Assembly: GCF_002933815.1 (NCBI RefSeq)
Contig: NZ_BEYR01000001.1
Coordinates: 2,411,765 to 2,475,764 of the forward strand
From: Sphingobacterium sp. HMA12
GTDB lineage: Bacteria; Bacteroidota; Bacteroidia; Sphingobacteriales; Sphingobacteriaceae
Reading direction: 5' to 3'
DNA: 64,000 bases
Shown: in pieces, positions 35,232-43,555 of the stretch
Layout: every line of letters starts with the position of its first letter
Numbering within the stretch: position 1 is the first letter of the stretch
Position numbers and translations under genes: made by a program
The notes under the pieces: generated by a model
The model's database searches: none
The model's input: the letters and a program-made list of their open reading frames with translations, nothing else
Told to the model about the DNA's origin: nothing

Positions 35232-35273
35232 CATTTATTACAATCCCGACAACCATAATTTAAAAGCTTTTAG

Positions 35274-35281
35274 TAAATTTG
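35274..35281 (+). promoter_or_regulatory. -7 element TAAATTTG before the 35302 gene
   Basis: An exact TAnnTTTG match 20 nt before the chosen ATG, supporting the start at 35302 over the TTG at 35287. No good -33 sequence is seen. Confidence 0.45.
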
Positions 35282-35301
35282 TCCTCTTGGTTGAAAATCA
35301 C

Positions 35302-36057
35302 ATGACGAATCAGACTATCTCAAAAGCATTCAATACCGTATTTAACTATCCCATTTGGCGGATCGAAATTGATGCTAAAAGTAGATTGATTGCTGTAGAG
35401 ACCAGGAATCCAGCAGACACACGCCCCTATTTCAATGTCATTACTTTTGAAGGCGATTATTTGCTTCAAGACCTCGAAGCAATAAGCAAAGAGTGGGTGC
35501 TTGCAGGAATACAATGCCATAAACTCATCTTAAAAAAGATCTCCAGCAATTCACCCATTGATGCAGGCGTACACGTGATAGACTGCTATCAGCCAGATCA
35601 ACAAGAAACCTGGTTTAATTATCTTTTTGTTGAAATGGTCAATGGAGGACTACGGCTTCGTCCCAAAATGATCGAGCAAGGAATGCAGTTGTTTTTAGAT
35701 TTAAAAACAATGTCCATTGAAAACAAAAAAGAGGAATCATTTAAACCTTTTGACGGCCAAATAGTCTACCCAATAAATTACAATGGTCAAATTCCCCAAT
35801 TTTTAACAGATTTTACCGTCGATGGCGAAATTTGGATAAGTGCATTGGATGACTATTTTATTTGGGCTTTCTATGAAAAAAACACAGATAATCACTATCA
35901 AATCAGGATAGTGCGATCAACAAAAGAGCGGTTAATTGACGCTATAATTGCAGTCGATCAGTTACCTTTAAAGTTTTTCAACATCTATTTTCTTGTTAAC
36001 AAACAAATATTCCTTTTGACAGACAATAAACGGGAGTTTGTTTCGTATTTAGTATAA
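35302..36057 (+). CDS. Uncharacterised soluble protein (251 aa)
   Basis: No signal peptide, membrane segment or catalytic motif is visible. The chain alternates short hydrophobic strands with charged turns (IWRIEIDAKSRLIAVETR, IWISALDDYFIWAFYE), which suggests a beta-rich, propeller-like fold. From memory it could belong to a Bacteroidota domain of unknown function such as DUF4905; this was not checked. The start at 35302 was preferred over TTG at 35287. It precedes the LysM/RlpA-like gene by 11 bases and so is probably in an operon with it and perhaps with uridine kinase. Confidence 0.7.
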   Translation: MTNQTISKAFNTVFNYPIWRIEIDAKSRLIAVETRNPADTRPYFNVITFEGDYLLQDLEAISKEWVLAGIQCHKLILKKISSNSPIDAGVHVIDCYQPDQQETWFNYLFVEMVNGGLRLRPKMIEQGMQLFLDLKTMSIENKKEESFKPFDGQIVYPINYNGQIPQFLTDFTVDGEIWISALDDYFIWAFYEKNTDNHYQIRIVRSTKERLIDAIIAVDQLPLKFFNIYFLVNKQIFLLTDNKREFVSYLV

Positions 36058-36068
36058 TTGCAAAATAT

Positions 36069-36986
36069 ATGAAACTATTATTCGAATTAAATACATATAA
36101 AAAGATAGTCATTTTATCGATTTCAATGCTATCTATCCAACAAGTTGAAGCGAAAAATTTCACTTCATTACGTGTAAATGCGGTTCCTGACTCTGTAGGT
36201 ACCGAGATAATCAACGGCGAAGAATTTGTCCTTTTTAAAATAGAAAAGGGAGACAATTATTATCAGCTCAGCAAGAAGTACAAAACAACAGTTGGTCAGC
36301 TCACTCAGATAAATGGTAATGGCACATTAAGCCTCGGGCAGATTGTTAAAGTACCTACGGGACGAAAACCTACTCCTCCGGCGAATAAACCGACAGGTAA
36401 CACCGCACAACAGAATCCACGTGATCCACAACAGGGGTTCACAGAATATATTGTTGGTGAAAAAGAAACGTTATATGCCATATCCAAGAGGTTTGGTATT
36501 ACCGTTGAGGATATCAAAAAAGCCAATAACCTCAAGAACAACATCATCGCTGGCGGTATGAAATTAATGATTCCAAATCAGCCCCTGCCACCGGAAAGAC
36601 CAAAATTGGTTGAACCTAAAGGAATCGAAATTGTAACACCCGATTCTACAAACGATGCGGATAAAGAAGAAAATCAAATTTCAACAAACCGTTACGGGAT
36701 ACGCGAAAAATCTGAACGTGGAATCGGCGTCTGGATTGACGGCTTATCTTCTCAAGGAACAAGCAACCTGGCACTTCATAAAAGCGCTCCGGTAGGAACG
36801 ATCCTAAAAATCACCAACCCGATGACAAAAAGCGTTACCTATGCAAAAGTCGTTGGGAAATTTAATGACAATGCTGAAAACCAAAATGCCATTGTGGTGT
36901 TATCAAAGTCCGCAGCAGCAAGCATCGGTGCACTGGATAAACGTTTTCAGGTAGAAATCGCCTACGGATTACCGTTAGAAAATTAA
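36069..36986 (+). CDS. LysM-domain protein with C-terminal RlpA-like domain
   Basis: A 305-residue protein with an N-terminal hydrophobic segment that could be a signal peptide (about 10-28), two LysM peptidoglycan-binding repeats (about 55-98 and 120-165), a Pro-rich linker, and a C-terminal double-psi-beta-barrel-like region (GTILKITNPMTKSVTYAKVVGKF) as in RlpA. It probably works in the periplasm on or next to peptidoglycan. Whether it has lytic transglycosylase activity cannot be told: the RlpA catalytic His/Asp pair is not evident. It sits 11 bases after an unknown gene and 36 before uridine kinase. Confidence 0.82.
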   Translation: MKLLFELNTYKKIVILSISMLSIQQVEAKNFTSLRVNAVPDSVGTEIINGEEFVLFKIEKGDNYYQLSKKYKTTVGQLTQINGNGTLSLGQIVKVPTGRKPTPPANKPTGNTAQQNPRDPQQGFTEYIVGEKETLYAISKRFGITVEDIKKANNLKNNIIAGGMKLMIPNQPLPPERPKLVEPKGIEIVTPDSTNDADKEENQISTNRYGIREKSERGIGVWIDGLSSQGTSNLALHKSAPVGTILKITNPMTKSVTYAKVVGKFNDNAENQNAIVVLSKSAAASIGALDKRFQVEIAYGLPLEN

Positions 36987-37022
36987 TTAAAACAAAAATA
37001 GCTCCTGCAGCGCGAAACAAGA

Positions 37023-37661
37023 ATGAATAACAAACCGTATGTCATAGGGATTGCCGGAAGTAGTGGTTCTGGAAAAACATTTTTTTTGAATAGTTTTTTG
37101 AAACATTTTAAAACCGATGAAGTCACCTTGATTTCCCAAGATGACTATTATATTCCTGCCAATACAAAGACACAAGAGGAAAATAGGCTCTACAATTTTG
37201 ATATCCCGACATCCATAGACCGAGAAGCTTTCTATACCGATATCAAAGCACTTTTTAATGGAGAGACGATTTATAAAGAAGAATATACCTTTAATAATCC
37301 TTCCCTAACTCCAAAATTATTAGAGATCAAGCCGGCCCCCATACTGATTATCGAGGGGTTATTCATTTTCTATTATACAGAGATCAACGCACTTATCAAC
37401 CACAAGATCTTCCTGAGTGCAGATCAGGATATCGCACTCCGCAGAAGGCTACATCGTGATTTAGTCGAACGTGGTTATTTTGAAGATGATGTCATGTACA
37501 AATGGGTAAATCATGTGCTTCCCTCATACAACGAATATTTATTGCCGTTTCAGGATTCTTGCGATCAAGTTATATTTAATAATACAGATGAACCTGAGCC
37601 TATTTGGGACGTCACCAATCAGATTTCTGAAGAGTTGAAGGCAAAACTCAATTTGGTATAA
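37023..37661 (+). CDS. udk: Uridine kinase family protein
   Basis: A 212-residue P-loop kinase with GIAGSSGSGKT at the N-terminus (Walker A about residues 10-18), QDDYYIP following, and IIEGLFIFY and RRRLHRDLVERG as in uridine/cytidine kinases and phosphoribulokinase-like enzymes. It would phosphorylate uridine and cytidine in pyrimidine salvage. It is the last gene of a plus-strand cluster and ends at a clear terminator. Confidence 0.88.
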   Translation: MNNKPYVIGIAGSSGSGKTFFLNSFLKHFKTDEVTLISQDDYYIPANTKTQEENRLYNFDIPTSIDREAFYTDIKALFNGETIYKEEYTFNNPSLTPKLLEIKPAPILIIEGLFIFYYTEINALINHKIFLSADQDIALRRRLHRDLVERGYFEDDVMYKWVNHVLPSYNEYLLPFQDSCDQVIFNNTDEPEPIWDVTNQISEELKAKLNLV

Positions 37662-37668
37662 TATACAA

Positions 37669-37704
37669 TAAAGACGGGCTTATGTGGATATAGGCCCGTC
37701 TTTA
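37669..37704 (+). terminator. Terminator of udk
   Basis: TAAAGACGGGCT / AGGCCCGTCTTTA with an 11-base loop, then TT; one mismatch near the loop. Confidence 0.75.
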
Positions 37705-37723
37705 TTTAAAAGTGCTTGATTTA

Positions 37724-37754
37724 TTGACATCAAGACTTTAAATTCTTATCTTTG
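37724..37754 (+). promoter_or_regulatory. Promoter of purH
   Basis: TTG (37724-37726), a 20-nt spacer and TATCTTTG (37747-37754) match the consensus exactly. The predicted start is near 37759, about 18 nt before the ATG. The -33 element sits inside an inverted repeat CTTGAT-N8-ATCAAG (37715-37734), a possible repressor site. Confidence 0.7.
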
Positions 37755-37777
37755 CGCCACGAAACAAATCCATCATA

Positions 37778-39304
37778 ATGAACCATCCTGTAAAGATTAA
37801 AAATGCTTTGGTTTCAGTCTATTATAAAGACGGCCTAGCTCCTTTAGTTGAATTATTAAACAAATACGGTGTTACATTCTATTCCACTGGAGGGACAGAA
37901 ACATTTATCAAAGATTTAGGTATAGCTGTCGTTCCTGTTGAAGACTTGACAAGTTATCCTTCGATTTTAGGAGGCCGTGTTAAGACCTTGCACCCAAAAG
38001 TTTTCGGAGGAATTTTGGCGCGCCGTCCGCTTGAATCGGACCAGCAGCAACTTGCTCAGTATGAAATACCAGAGATCGATTTAGTTATCGTCGATTTGTA
38101 TCCATTTGAAGAGACTGTTGCATCTGGTGCTTCTGAACAAGATATCATCGAAAAAATTGACATTGGTGGAATTTCATTAATTCGTGCTGCAGCGAAAAAC
38201 TTTAATGATGTTGTGATCATCTCTTCTAAAAATGACTACAAAGAACTTGAAGAGATGCTAGCGAATCAAGAAGGCAATACATCACTTGAGCAACGTAAAG
38301 AATTTGCAAAACGTGCATTCAATACGTCATCACATTATGATACGGCAATTTTCAATTATTTCAATCAAGAAAATCCAATTGAAGTATTTAAACAATCCGA
38401 ACAAAAAGCACAGGTATTGAGATATGGTGAAAACCCGCATCAAAAAGGGGTTTTCTTTGGCGATTTGGATAATATGTTCGACAAATTAAATGGAAAGGAG
38501 CTTTCCTACAACAATCTTGTTGACGTGGATGCAGCTGTCGCTTTAATTGACGAATTTCAGGAGCCTACATTTGCCATACTAAAACACACAAATGCTTGTG
38601 GTGTGGCCTCTCGCCCAACAATCAAGCAAGCATGGATCGATGCCTTGGCTTGTGATCCTGTTTCAGCCTTTGGCGGGGTTTTGATTACTAACGGTAAAGT
38701 GGATGGCGCAACAGCAACAGAGATCAATAATTTGTTCTTTGAGGTCTTAATCGCACCGGCTTATTCTGAAGAAGCAATTGCTATCCTTACGGCCAAGAAA
38801 AATAGAATTATCTTAGTCCGTAAAGATGTAAAATTACCTACCCAACAATTCAAAACGTTATTGAATGGTGTCATTCTTCAAGATAAGGATAATACAATTG
38901 AAGGGCCGGAGCAAATGGTCGCTGTAACAACAGTAAAACCTACAGCTGAGCAACTGGAAGATTTATATTTTGCCAATAAAATTGTAAAACATACGAAATC
39001 AAATACCATTGTTTTTGCCAAAAATGGTACCTTGTTAGCATCAGGTGTTGGACAGACATCACGTGTTGATGCCTTAAAACAGGCTATTGAAAAAGCAGTT
39101 TCATTTGGTTTTGACTTAAAAGGCTGTGCAATGGCATCAGATGCTTTCTTCCCTTTCCCTGATTGTGTAGAGATCGCATCAAACGCAGGTATTGCATCAG
39201 TATTGCAGCCAGGTGGTTCTATCAAAGATCAATTGTCCATTGATATGGCGAATGAAAAAGGCATTGCAATGGTAACTACTGGTGTAAGACATTTCAAACA
39301 TTAA
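37778..39304 (+). CDS. purH: Bifunctional AICAR transformylase/IMP cyclohydrolase
   Basis: A 508-residue enzyme for the last two steps of IMP synthesis. The N-terminal MGS-like IMP cyclohydrolase domain starts with NALVSVYYKDGLAPLVELL and contains STGGTE and GGRVKTLHPK. The C-terminal transformylase domain has KHTNACGVA (Lys-His pair of the active site) and DAFFPFPDC. It has its own promoter with a short leader and no purine riboswitch that I can see. It is flanked by a terminator on each side, so it is monocistronic. Confidence 0.97.
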   Translation: MNHPVKIKNALVSVYYKDGLAPLVELLNKYGVTFYSTGGTETFIKDLGIAVVPVEDLTSYPSILGGRVKTLHPKVFGGILARRPLESDQQQLAQYEIPEIDLVIVDLYPFEETVASGASEQDIIEKIDIGGISLIRAAAKNFNDVVIISSKNDYKELEEMLANQEGNTSLEQRKEFAKRAFNTSSHYDTAIFNYFNQENPIEVFKQSEQKAQVLRYGENPHQKGVFFGDLDNMFDKLNGKELSYNNLVDVDAAVALIDEFQEPTFAILKHTNACGVASRPTIKQAWIDALACDPVSAFGGVLITNGKVDGATATEINNLFFEVLIAPAYSEEAIAILTAKKNRIILVRKDVKLPTQQFKTLLNGVILQDKDNTIEGPEQMVAVTTVKPTAEQLEDLYFANKIVKHTKSNTIVFAKNGTLLASGVGQTSRVDALKQAIEKAVSFGFDLKGCAMASDAFFPFPDCVEIASNAGIASVLQPGGSIKDQLSIDMANEKGIAMVTTGVRHFKH

Positions 39305-39324
39305 GAACGGTCTACCCACTTTAT

Positions 39325-39357
39325 AAAAAAAGCTACTTTTAAAAAGTAGCTTTTTTT
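39325..39357. terminator. Bidirectional terminator
   Basis: A perfect 15-bp stem (A7-GCTACTTT / AAAGTAGC-T7) with a 3-base loop, between purH and the convergent ykvA-like gene whose stop codon it overlaps. Confidence 0.85.
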
Positions 39358-39727
39358 ATTTGTTGACCTGCCAGCCCAGTCGCTCCAATTTATATCGTTC
39401 TATTTCCTCTGAAAGTTTCCGGATGGCATAAGCAACAATAGCAACATCATCTAACCAACCACCTACAGCAATAAAATCCGGAATAGCATCTATCGGGGAA
39501 ACCACATAAATAATCGTCCCAATAATAATGGATAGATTCCAGCTGTTCATTTTAAACTTACCAGTAATTGCATCCTTGCACATGGCGATCAGTAATTTGA
39601 AATCGCCAACATAGCTTCCCAAATTTTTTGCCTTAGATTCCGCCTGTGACAGTTCCGCTTCCGTAATTTTACGATGTCTAAAGCGCTCAAACATACCTGT
39701 TGCAATCTTTTTGATTCTACTGTTCAT
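39356..39727 (-). CDS. YkvA/DUF1232 family membrane protein
   Basis: A 123-residue protein whose C-terminal half carries the DUF1232 signature YVVSPIDAIPDFI followed by GWLDDVAIVAYAIRKL. One or two hydrophobic helices cover about residues 62-105. The family is widespread but has no settled function. It is convergent with purH and overlaps the shared terminator. Confidence 0.85.
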   Translation of the reverse strand: MNSRIKKIATGMFERFRHRKITEAELSQAESKAKNLGSYVGDFKLLIAMCKDAITGKFKMNSWNLSIIIGTIIYVVSPIDAIPDFIAVGGWLDDVAIVAYAIRKLSEEIERYKLERLGWQVNK

Positions 39728-39800
39728 AATTCAAAATTATCAATATTTTTTAATTAACAAAGCCTGTGCCTTTTTTTTCGAGATAGCACTAAACGCGAAC

Positions 39801-39850
39801 CAAAGTCCCCTCAAGTCCGTTAAAGCCCCTTCAAGTCCGCTCACGTCCCA
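39801..39850. repeat. Degenerate 10-bp tandem repeat, five units
   Basis: Units are CAAAGTCCCC, TCAAGTCCGT, TAAAGCCCCT, TCAAGTCCGC and TCACGTCCCA, all exactly in 10-bp phase, with units 1-2 and 3-4 also readable as a 20-bp repeat. The stretch is clearly richer in GC than its surroundings. It lies in the 527-bp region 39728-40254 between ykvA and the DUF4397-like gene, which otherwise holds only one doubtful small frame. Confidence 0.6.
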
Positions 39851-39905
39851 ACAGGGTTTGACAACGCGTCAACATTGGTTCGAGGCAGCTGGGGGATTGG
39901 TTCGG

Positions 39906-40124
39906 CTACGCTTCACTGCTTCTGCGTCGCAGCTCCGACAACGAAACAAATAATAGCCCTGCAACAATCAAAGCCAAGTCAAACCAGCCCAGAACCAATC
40001 CCAAGTCATTCTCGAAGAACCACCGAAGGATTGCCAACGAAGTGCCGAACACAGACCAGAAAGACAATATCCTAATCCTGCTATCCCCTTCCTTGATGAG
40101 AAAAATATAGCCTGAGATAGCCAT
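39906..40124 (-). CDS. Possible small membrane protein (72 aa)
   Basis: A 72-codon frame with two hydrophobic segments, ILSFWSVFGTSLAILRWFF and GLVLGWFDLALIVAGLLFVSL, and a basic end (LRRRSSEA). The topology is sensible for a small inner membrane protein. I took the internal ATG at 40124, because the 30 residues before it look unlike a protein start. There is no recognised family, and the end of the gene runs into the GC-richer stretch of the region, so it may be fortuitous. Confidence 0.35.
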   Translation of the reverse strand: MAISGYIFLIKEGDSRIRILSFWSVFGTSLAILRWFFENDLGLVLGWFDLALIVAGLLFVSLSELRRRSSEA

Positions 40125-40254
40125 TATATTAAAATAAAACACAATTTTATTATTTTTACAGCTAACTGTAGCAAAGTGTATGTCAATACCGTATAATAGA
40201 CAACACAAGCGCAATGTGTTTTACACAAAAAATAGATTTTAATATTACACGGTT

Positions 40255-40968
40255 ATGAAAAACTATAGATTATTTAATTTTATTGCCGTCGCTTTAGCGA
40301 TATTCTTACTATCCAGTTGCCTGAAAGATAAGGATGATCAACGGGTTCCAGTGGCTCTCTTTACCATGGTCAATGGCTACAGTGACGCTAATGCGGTCAT
40401 TTATTACGCCGACGGGGGGCCGTTACAAAATCCCAATTATCCTATGGAATTTAAAAGCTATAGGCCAATAGTTGGCTTATTCACTGGAGCCAGAAAAATA
40501 GCGATTTCTGCGGAATATAACAATATCCTTGTTGACACAACTGTTACAATCAAAGACAGCACCATATACACCTCATTTGTTTACGGCACAAAAGAGAAGC
40601 CTGTCCAGATAATTACAACAGATAAAATCAACAAAGAAATCAAAAACACGGAATCCGGTTTACGTTTCTTTAATCTTGCGGAGGGAACAGATCAGGTAAC
40701 CCTGCAAGTTGGCAGTGAGACTTCACCAACAGAATGGACCAACCGTGCGAAAGAAACCCAAAATTCAGCAACTGCTCATCAAGGTTTTATCGCTCAAAAA
40801 AGTGGTACCTTTACTGTCATTGCCAAAGATAAAGCCGGAAAAACAATTGCAACGCGCAAAGATATCAAGCTGGTAGAAAATTACTATTATTCATTGATAT
40901 TGATCGGTAAGGCAAATGACGAGAAAAAGCCTCTGTACCTAGGCTTGGTAGCTCAAGCTGCAAATTAA
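40255..40968 (+). CDS. DUF4397-like lipoprotein
   Basis: A 237-residue protein with a lipoprotein signal ending LLSSCLKDKDD (Cys22). It then shows VALFTMVNGYSDANAVIYYADGG and GARKIAISA, the pattern of DUF4397-like surface proteins: two Ig-like beta domains, here about 30-120 and 130-225. It is probably anchored in the outer membrane. The role is unknown. It ends at a good terminator. Confidence 0.75.
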   Translation: MKNYRLFNFIAVALAIFLLSSCLKDKDDQRVPVALFTMVNGYSDANAVIYYADGGPLQNPNYPMEFKSYRPIVGLFTGARKIAISAEYNNILVDTTVTIKDSTIYTSFVYGTKEKPVQIITTDKINKEIKNTESGLRFFNLAEGTDQVTLQVGSETSPTEWTNRAKETQNSATAHQGFIAQKSGTFTVIAKDKAGKTIATRKDIKLVENYYYSLILIGKANDEKKPLYLGLVAQAAN

Positions 40969-40994
40969 AAATACCCCGTTTTCTATATACTGAA

Positions 40995-41024
40995 AAAGAC
41001 CATCGTATTTCTATGATGGTCTTT
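40995..41024 (+). terminator. Terminator of the DUF4397-like gene
   Basis: AAAGACCATCGTA, a TTTC loop, then TATGATGGTCTTT (one G-U pair), followed by CTTT. Confidence 0.75.
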
Positions 41025-41079
41025 CTTTATTTTATACAACATGTAAATCGATGATAGGGAAGTTTTTCCAAAAAAAATA

Positions 41080-41385
41080 TTACGGCTTTTCTTGGGGAGT
41101 AACTTTAGATACGACGTATATATCTTCATTCTCCTTTTTCATTTTATATTTCTCCCGAGCAATACGCTGCACCTCTTGTGGATTGGATCGGATATCGTTA
41201 ATCGTTTTTATAATAGTTGCATTCTCTTTCAGGTAAAAGGAGCGTTCGGCTTCCAAATTAGCCTTTTGTTTTTGATAGCTGTATTGCGTAGCAAAATCAT
41301 TTCTATCAAAAAATAACATCCAAACCAAAAACGCCAAAGTGGCTAATAAATACTTATTTCTTACTAAAGACCATAATCGTTGCAT
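41080..41385 (-). CDS. FtsB/DivIC-like septum formation initiator
   Basis: A 101-residue bitopic protein: a short cytoplasmic start, one membrane helix (about 13-26), a coiled-coil (about 35-72), then RSNPQEVQRIAREKYKMKKE, the typical FtsB/DivIC C-terminal motif. It is expected to join the FtsL/FtsQ complex at the division septum. It is divergent from lpxB across a 280-bp region with repeated ATCTTTA sites. Confidence 0.85.
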   Translation of the reverse strand: MQRLWSLVRNKYLLATLAFLVWMLFFDRNDFATQYSYQKQKANLEAERSFYLKENATIIKTINDIRSNPQEVQRIAREKYKMKKENEDIYVVSKVTPQEKP

Positions 41386-41441
41386 AGGACAAAAATACTA
41401 TTTAGCTTTCAGACTCCCGATATTTTCTTCTAAAGTTAAAC

Positions 41442-41509
41442 ATCTTTAATTAAAGATATGGAATAATGCCCTTAAATTCATCATATCTTTAGAATAATAT
41501 TATCTTTAA
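41442..41509. promoter_or_regulatory. Cluster of four ATCTTTA sites between the FtsB-like gene and lpxB
   Basis: A perfect palindrome ATCTTTAATTAAAGAT (41442-41457) is followed by direct copies at 41485-41491 and 41502-41509. The last two are parts of TATCTTTA, one base from a -7 element. They could be promoters, operators or both. Confidence 0.35.
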
Positions 41510-41665
41510 CACGTCAAAACAACATGCTATTAAATCGTCCGAATGGAAGGCACAAATACACGTAAAAAATAGACTATATCTTCCATATGGGCATTAAATA
41601 ACAAACCGAGTGCAATGGGTTCATTTTACAAATGAAAAAAAGCACCAATACATAATCACTTTTCT

Positions 41666-42781
41666 ATGAAATACTATCTTATTGCAGGTGAAACATCAGG
41701 CGACCTACATGGTGCCAATCTGATCAAAGCGCTTAAAAATGAAGATCCTGATGCGACCTTCAACATTGTAGGTGGAGACTTAATGCAGAAAGCGGCTGGA
41801 GAAAAAGCATTGATACATACCTCGGCAATGGCTTTTATGGGTTTTGTTGAAGTTTTGAAAAATCTGGGTAAGATATCCAAAAATTTGAAAGCGGTTAAAA
41901 GTGATCTTCTGAAAGAAAAGCCCGACACAGTTATACTCATCGATTTTCCGGGCTTCAATCTGAAAATTGCTGAATTTGCAAAAAAACATGGGATCAAAAC
42001 ATGTTACTATATTTCACCAAAAGTATGGGCATGGAATCAGGGCCGCGTCAAAAATATCAAAAAAATTGTTGATCACATGTTCTGTATTTTACCTTTTGAA
42101 GTAGATTTCTATAAAAAATGGCGTATGCCAGTCGATTACGTAGGGAATCCTTTATTAGATGCGATTTCAACCTATCCTTTTAATCCAAGGTTCAGGGAAC
42201 AAAATGGCTTTACAGACAAACCGCTTATTGCCTTATTACCGGGCAGCCGGGAGATGGAGATCACCAAACTTCTGCCTATCATGGCCGAACTCCCCTATTT
42301 TTTTCCTGTCCATCAGTTTGTCATCGCCGGTGCTCCAAATTTTGACGAATCTTATTACAAGCAATTTTTGAAGGGTATTGATATTCCGGTTGTTTTCAAT
42401 CAAACTTATGATATCCTCAATAATGCGGAAGCGGCCGTAGTCACTAGCGGCACGGCAACCCTGGAAACAGGTATATTGAAAGTCCCACAGGTTGTGGTTT
42501 ACAAAGCTAATCCGATATCTGTCTGGATAGCAAAGCTTGTGGTAAAAGTAAAATTCATCTCCCTGGTCAATCTGATCAATAATTTCCTGTCCGTACGTGA
42601 GCTTATCCAGGATGATTGTACAGCTTATGATATCTCCTATGAAGTAGGCGAACTCATAAACAACAAAGCGCATCGGGCGAGTGTAATGGAGAATTACGAT
42701 ATCTTGGCCGAGAAACTCGGCTCACCCGGCGCCTCGGAAAAAACAGCTAAATTAATTGTAAAATATCTAGGTAAAAATTAA
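41666..42781 (+). CDS. lpxB: Lipid-A-disaccharide synthase
   Basis: A 371-residue GT19 glycosyltransferase that joins UDP-diacylglucosamine and lipid X in lipid A synthesis. Recognised from the N-terminal YLIAGETSGDLHGANLIKAL, YYISPKVWAWNQGR, and LLPGSREMEI. It acts at the cytoplasmic face of the inner membrane. It stands alone here, not in the lpxD-fabZ-lpxA cluster of Proteobacteria. Confidence 0.95.
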   Translation: MKYYLIAGETSGDLHGANLIKALKNEDPDATFNIVGGDLMQKAAGEKALIHTSAMAFMGFVEVLKNLGKISKNLKAVKSDLLKEKPDTVILIDFPGFNLKIAEFAKKHGIKTCYYISPKVWAWNQGRVKNIKKIVDHMFCILPFEVDFYKKWRMPVDYVGNPLLDAISTYPFNPRFREQNGFTDKPLIALLPGSREMEITKLLPIMAELPYFFPVHQFVIAGAPNFDESYYKQFLKGIDIPVVFNQTYDILNNAEAAVVTSGTATLETGILKVPQVVVYKANPISVWIAKLVVKVKFISLVNLINNFLSVRELIQDDCTAYDISYEVGELINNKAHRASVMENYDILAEKLGSPGASEKTAKLIVKYLGKN

Positions 42782-42837
42782 ACTCTTTGGGCTTTCAATT
42801 GTCAAACTATTAATTAGTTACATATAATTAAAGCTTT

Positions 42838-43473
42838 ATGAAATCGAAACTTATTTTAGGCTTTCTTTTTTGCTTCGCATTTACCCTTATCGGTAAAGCG
42901 CAGGAAACACAGCATTTTTCCAAACTTGAAATTGGGAAAAAAGCCAAGAAAAATATTGACAGCAAAGATTCCACGGCCGTTATTCATATTGACACATTAA
43001 TTATGAAGGATAACGCTACCCTTTCCTTTTATGGAAAGAAAGATGTTAAAATCACCATAGGATATGCGGAAATCGGCAACAAAGCTACTTTCTATGGTAC
43101 AGACGGGAAGAATAATGGCGCCAACTTTGATATCAATGCCAATTTTCAAAAATTAGGCTCATTGTATATTATTGCGAAAGGTGATGATGCTTTTAATGGC
43201 ACAAAAACATTTCCCAATGGAAATGGCGGAAAAGTCAAGGTTACCTTGGCCACGGGTAGTATAAAACCTCAGGCAACAGACAAGAAATCACCAAATTACA
43301 TCTATGCAGATGTCGTAGCTGGAGGCAGGGCTGTCAATGCAAACACAGACTTAAGAAACATTTATGACCGGATCAAAACTGCGCCTACTGGTCTCAGGGG
43401 ATTGCCACAGGGGCAGATCTACTCTGGTAGTGCAGGCACGGAAGGTTCCTTTGAACTGATTTCGACTCAATAA
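42838..43473 (+). CDS. Unknown secreted protein
   Basis: A 211-residue protein with a clear signal peptide (cleavage after GKAQ, about residue 21). The mature part is a run of short strands with Gly/Asn turns (FYGKKDVKITIGYAEIGN, KATFYGTDGKNNGANFDI), suggesting a beta-helix or beta-sandwich, and the C-terminal third is Gly/Thr-rich. I do not recognise a family. It follows lpxB by 56 bases and ends at a strong terminator. Confidence 0.7.
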   Translation: MKSKLILGFLFCFAFTLIGKAQETQHFSKLEIGKKAKKNIDSKDSTAVIHIDTLIMKDNATLSFYGKKDVKITIGYAEIGNKATFYGTDGKNNGANFDINANFQKLGSLYIIAKGDDAFNGTKTFPNGNGGKVKVTLATGSIKPQATDKKSPNYIYADVVAGGRAVNANTDLRNIYDRIKTAPTGLRGLPQGQIYSGSAGTEGSFELISTQ

Positions 43474-43492
43474 GACGTGCGAAACGGCCTAT

Positions 43493-43533
43493 AAAAAAAT
43501 GGCGTCAATCATAAGATTGACGCCATTTTTTTT
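43493..43533. terminator. Bidirectional terminator
   Basis: A perfect stem with A7-TGGCGTCAATC, an ATAA loop, and GATTGACGCCA-T8, between convergent genes. Confidence 0.85.
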
Positions 43534-43555
43534 GCTATTTATTTTTCGGTAACCT

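Noticed and set aside
37705-37777. Purine riboswitch before purH
   Set aside because: The leader is only about 18 nt, too short for an aptamer.
39711-39953. 80-codon plus-strand frame over the 10-bp repeats
   Set aside because: Composition follows the repeat DNA, and the frame begins inside the ykvA start region.
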